A DNA stretch of 9,166 nucleotides from Rhodobiaceae bacterium UBA7378. Its GTDB lineage: Bacteria; Pseudomonadota; Alphaproteobacteria; RS24. A model generated the notes under the pieces. That model worked only from the letters and a program-made list of their open reading frames with translations, did no database searches and was not told the origin of the DNA. Every line of letters begins with the position of its first letter. The stretch's first letter is position 1. This document shows, piece by piece, positions 7,060 through 9,166 of this stretch. The DNA is taken from assembly GCA_002469805.1 (NCBI GenBank), contig DKNW01000060.1, positions 17,305-26,470 of the forward strand. Direction: 5' to 3'. Position numbers and translations under genes: made by a program.

Positions 7060-8960
7060 TGCGTGACCAGTTCGCTCAGCGCTGTTTCTATGTTTTGCCG
7101 GTTAATGGTAACGCCATAGCTGTTTTGCAAGGCGCGCACGAATTGGGCGGTCAGATCTGATTGAAATTTTCCACGTTCGCCATTGTGAATGAGCGATGTC
7201 GCCTCGCCATCATCCGCATTTGGCGGGGTGATTCTAGCCGCCTGTAAAACGACCAGATCGGCCCCAAAGCCTACCCGCGCCCAAGCAAATCTGCCGCCTT
7301 GAAGCGAGAACAGCTTTTCGATGGCTTGCTCGGAAAAAGTCTCATTCGTCACTTGTCGCGTCATGGGCTCGGAAACCAACGGGTCGCGGCCGATCTCTTT
7401 GGTGATGGATTTGAAGCTGCCGCTCTCATTTCCCTTTTTGACGAAATGCTCGGCCATGGCTTCCAGCAATTTGCCACGCTCGGCCAACTGCCACTGGGCG
7501 GTGGCATCCGCACGGACTTCTTCGAGTGGTTTGACGCGGCTCGGCGTAATCTGGTCGAGACGCACCCACACAAAAGTGCCGTCAGGCATTTCTATCATAG
7601 GTAAATCTTCGCCTATGGCGGCTTCGAACAGGGCTTGGGTCAAGGCGGGATATGAACTCACAAGTCGGTCTGCTGAACTGCCCGCATCGCTGCCGCGATT
7701 ACCGTCGCGGTCGATGTTTAATATCTTAACCACTTCAAGGTCGAAACGCTGGCCGATCTCTTCAAGCTCGATGGCTGCGGCGCGTTCGTCTTCAACTGTT
7801 TCGGAAAACTCGATCATTTCGTTAACAGCACGGTCATAAGCCAGACGGTCGCGCAGTATATCGCGAACCTCTTCATAGGGTCGGACGGTGCCTTGTTCAA
7901 TTTTGCGGACACGCAGAATAACCGCACCTAGCGGGCCTTGTATAATGTTGCTGACTTCGCCTTCCTGCATTGAAAAAGCACGGTCGGCAAGCGTGCCGGA
8001 AATTAGACCATCGCGTGTGATCAAGCCCAAATCTGTATCGTCAAGATTTTGATTGGCCGCATTAACGATTTCGGCGAACGGCCGCTTCGCTTCCAATAGT
8101 TCGTTGATCTCGGTAATCTCATCATCGCTGCTCAGTACAAGTTGGTCGATCGCTCGGCGTTCTGGGCTGGAAAACTCGTCAATCGACAAGTCGTATTCGG
8201 TGCGAATTTCATCATCGCTAATTTTAATGGTTTCTGCAAAGCGTTCAGGCGTGATTAGCAAGATGGAGCCATTGCGGCGTTCGGGTTCGGTGAACCGCAA
8301 TTTGGTCTCGCTAAAGAAGTTTTCCAGCTCTTCCTCGGTTGGGTCGCCGACCTCATCCGTCGCGTCCAGCGAAATAATGAGATATCGCGCCACGCGCTTT
8401 TCGAGCACATGATTATACATTTGCGACAACAGAGCATCAGGCACGAGGCTTTGGCGCACGGTGCTGTCCATCAACTGCTGGCGCAGGTGAAACTCGCGCT
8501 GGTCTTTGACGAAAAGTTTTTCTGTTAGGCCGTTCTGGCGCAATATTGACCGAAACGTCGGCGCATCAAACTTGCCAGTTGGCCCGAAAAACGCCGGATC
8601 ATTGATAATCTGCCGCGCCACTTGCTCGTCGCTATGGGCAAGTCCCATATTTTTAGCCATGCCAGAAAGCGCTGCCATGCCGAGCATATCTGTCAGTACC
8701 CGGCGGTCGACGCCAAGGCTTCGTGCCTGGCTTATGGTCAGTGGTTCGCCAATTTGCTGGGATACTTGTTGGATTTGCTGACGCAACCGCAAGTGATATT
8801 CATCGCGCTCAATGTCTTCATTGCCGACGCTTGCAAGCGTCGAATTTGAAAAGCCTGTAAACGTGTCCGCAATGCCCCATAGCGCAAAAGCGAAAACCAG
8901 AAGACCAATAAGGAAAACACCAACGACGCCACCTGCGGATCTGCGTAAAATATCAAGCAT
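7056..8960 (-). CDS. ppiD: Membrane-anchored periplasmic folding factor, PpiD/SurA-type peptidyl-prolyl isomerase
   Basis: This 634-residue protein starts MLDILRRSAGGVVG. It has a short basic N-terminus and a single hydrophobic segment (about 12-31) with no obvious cleavage site, so it is probably anchored in the inner membrane with its body in the periplasm. A SurA-N-like chaperone region follows, with PAFFGPTGKFDAPTFRSIL at 122-140 and GLTE at 144-147. A parvulin-type domain spans about 267-355, ending in GPLGAVILRVRKI. Its first strand reads AIDQLVL, with Gln273 where active parvulins often have His, so isomerase activity is doubtful and a chaperone role is more likely. PpiD homologues help outer-membrane and secreted proteins leave the translocon. 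The frame stays open up to 9161, but I chose the ATG at 8960 because it puts the membrane anchor at the N-terminus as in relatives. It is the first gene of the trp operon. Confidence 0.9.
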   Translation of the reverse strand: MLDILRRSAGGVVGVFLIGLLVFAFALWGIADTFTGFSNSTLASVGNEDIERDEYHLRLRQQIQQVSQQIGEPLTISQARSLGVDRRVLTDMLGMAALSGMAKNMGLAHSDEQVARQIINDPAFFGPTGKFDAPTFRSILRQNGLTEKLFVKDQREFHLRQQLMDSTVRQSLVPDALLSQMYNHVLEKRVARYLIISLDATDEVGDPTEEELENFFSETKLRFTEPERRNGSILLITPERFAETIKISDDEIRTEYDLSIDEFSSPERRAIDQLVLSSDDEITEINELLEAKRPFAEIVNAANQNLDDTDLGLITRDGLISGTLADRAFSMQEGEVSNIIQGPLGAVILRVRKIEQGTVRPYEEVRDILRDRLAYDRAVNEMIEFSETVEDERAAAIELEEIGQRFDLEVVKILNIDRDGNRGSDAGSSADRLVSSYPALTQALFEAAIGEDLPMIEMPDGTFVWVRLDQITPSRVKPLEEVRADATAQWQLAERGKLLEAMAEHFVKKGNESGSFKSITKEIGRDPLVSEPMTRQVTNETFSEQAIEKLFSLQGGRFAWARVGFGADLVVLQAARITPPNADDGEATSLIHNGERGKFQSDLTAQFVRALQNSYGVTINRQNIETALSELVTQ

Positions 8961-8987
8961 TATTCGGTCTTTCTGTTGATCAGATTG

Positions 8988-9014
8988 GGCGCCAGGGGAG
9001 CCCCTATTTGCGCC
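8988..9014 (-). other. Hairpin in the 5' leader of the ppiD-trp operon
   Basis: GGCGC (8988-8992) pairs with GCGCC (9010-9014). Inside it AGGGG (8994-8998) faces CCCCT (9001-9005) with only two bases between, so the real loop would open one pair. A bulge separates the two stems. The structure begins about six bases after the predicted start of transcription. No T-run follows it, so it is not a standard terminator. It could protect the mRNA 5' end or be a protein site; function is unknown. Confidence 0.45.
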
Positions 9015-9026
9015 AAGATGCTCGGC

Positions 9027-9055
9027 ATCATAATGCGGAGACGCATGTACGGCAA
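9027..9055 (-). promoter_or_regulatory. Predicted promoter of the ppiD-trpEGDC operon
   Basis: On the - strand TTGCCG (9050-9055, four of six consensus bases) and TATGAT (9027-9032, five of six) are separated by 17 bp. Transcription would start near 9020 and leave a leader of about 60 bases before the ppiD ATG at 8960. It is the best sigma70-type match in the divergent region on this strand, and fits a housekeeping promoter. I see no operator beside it. Confidence 0.6.
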
Positions 9056-9073
9056 GATGCCGGTGGCGTGCTT

Positions 9074-9101
9074 TTGACATTAGCGAAAATGGCGGTAAAC
9101 A
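9074..9101 (+). promoter_or_regulatory. Candidate promoter of the rightward gene at 9133
   Basis: A perfect -35 hexamer TTGACA (9074-9079) is followed after 16 bp by TAAACA (9096-9101), a weak -10 with three of six consensus bases. Alphaproteobacterial promoters often have a good -35 and a loose -10. Its position, about 30 bases before the start codon, suits the divergent gene. Confidence 0.4.
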
Positions 9102-9132
9102 AGGGCAAGTTTTTGGATTTAAGGAGAGCGTG

Positions 9133-9166
9133 ATGCCTGCACCAAGCAAGAAGACCAGCAAGAAGA
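9133..9166 (+). CDS. 5' end of a divergent gene, identity not readable
   Basis: An ATG at 9133 is preceded by a strong ribosome binding site, AAGGAGAG at 9121-9128, and opens a frame reading MPAPSKKTSKK up to the window edge. The lysine-rich start is not diagnostic of any family. In many alphaproteobacteria the gene divergent from the ppiD-trp operon is tpiA (triose-phosphate isomerase), but the TpiA start motif (GNWKMN) is not within these 11 codons, so I give no symbol. Translation from this site is likely because the ribosome binding site is good and a TTGACA element lies upstream. Confidence 0.55.
   Translation, partial: MPAPSKKTSKK

Larger units (their letters stand above)
3089..8960 (-). 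other. ppiD-trpE-trpG-trpD-trpC operon
   Basis: Five genes in one direction have no intergenic bases at any junction. The ppiD/trpE junction is a 4-bp ATGA overlap, trpE/trpG is TAAATG, trpG/trpD is TAGTG with one shared base, and trpD/trpC is TAAATG. The only good promoter upstream lies before ppiD, so all five genes are probably on one mRNA with coupled translation. The order is known in alphaproteobacteria, where trpF, trpB and trpA usually lie elsewhere. I see no trp attenuator or leader peptide. Control of flux may rest mainly on feedback inhibition of TrpE. The operon itself is inferred from layout. Confidence 0.85.

Noticed and set aside
7321..7839. A 172-codon + strand frame opposite ppiD.
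   Set aside because: Ser/Arg-rich translation without motifs, fully antisense to a well-supported gene. It is a shadow frame.
8961..9161. Upstream extension of the ppiD reading frame to an ATG at 9161, adding 67 residues.
   Set aside because: It would put an unrelated stretch before the membrane anchor, run through the predicted promoter and leader hairpin, and overlap the divergent gene's start. The ATG at 8960 gives the normal family N-terminus.

Overview
The window looks like an ordinary piece of alphaproteobacterial chromosome. The evidence is the gene neighbourhood (comEC facing lexA, followed by a ppiD-trpE-trpG-trpD-trpC operon), the form of each protein, and direct-repeat GAAC/GTTC-type SOS boxes at the lexA promoter. 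Base composition is moderate, not the high GC of many members of the class. I cannot assign an order or genus from sequence alone. I see no mobile element, CRISPR array, tRNA, rRNA, phage gene or frameshifted gene, and no new multi-gene system.

Layout from left to right: (1) comEC on the + strand (48-2288) encodes an inner-membrane DNA-uptake channel. It has the core channel domain, but its C-terminal tail lacks a metallo-beta-lactamase motif. (2) After a 33-bp convergent gap comes lexA on the - strand (2322-2984), the SOS repressor with intact self-cleavage residues. (3) A 104-bp region (2985-3088) holds the lexA promoter and two LexA-like boxes 21 bp apart. (4) A five-gene - strand operon is transcribed from about 9020 down to 3089. 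Its order is a PpiD/SurA-type periplasmic folding factor, then trpE, trpG, trpD and trpC, with no spacer at any junction. (5) A 172-bp divergent intergenic region (8961-9132) holds a good sigma70-type promoter and a leader hairpin for the operon, plus a candidate promoter for a rightward gene. Only the first 11 codons of that gene are inside the window.

TrpE and TrpG together form anthranilate synthase (chorismate plus glutamine to anthranilate). TrpD adds the phosphoribosyl group. TrpC closes the ring to indole-3-glycerol phosphate. The intervening isomerase TrpF and tryptophan synthase TrpBA are not here; in alphaproteobacteria they commonly lie in a separate trpFBA cluster. The link between the folding factor and the trp genes is one of operon layout and need not be biochemical. 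The points most worth a second look are the paired mirror-image SOS boxes at lexA, the absence of moaC/moeA between trpC and lexA, the gapless junctions, and the operon leader hairpin.
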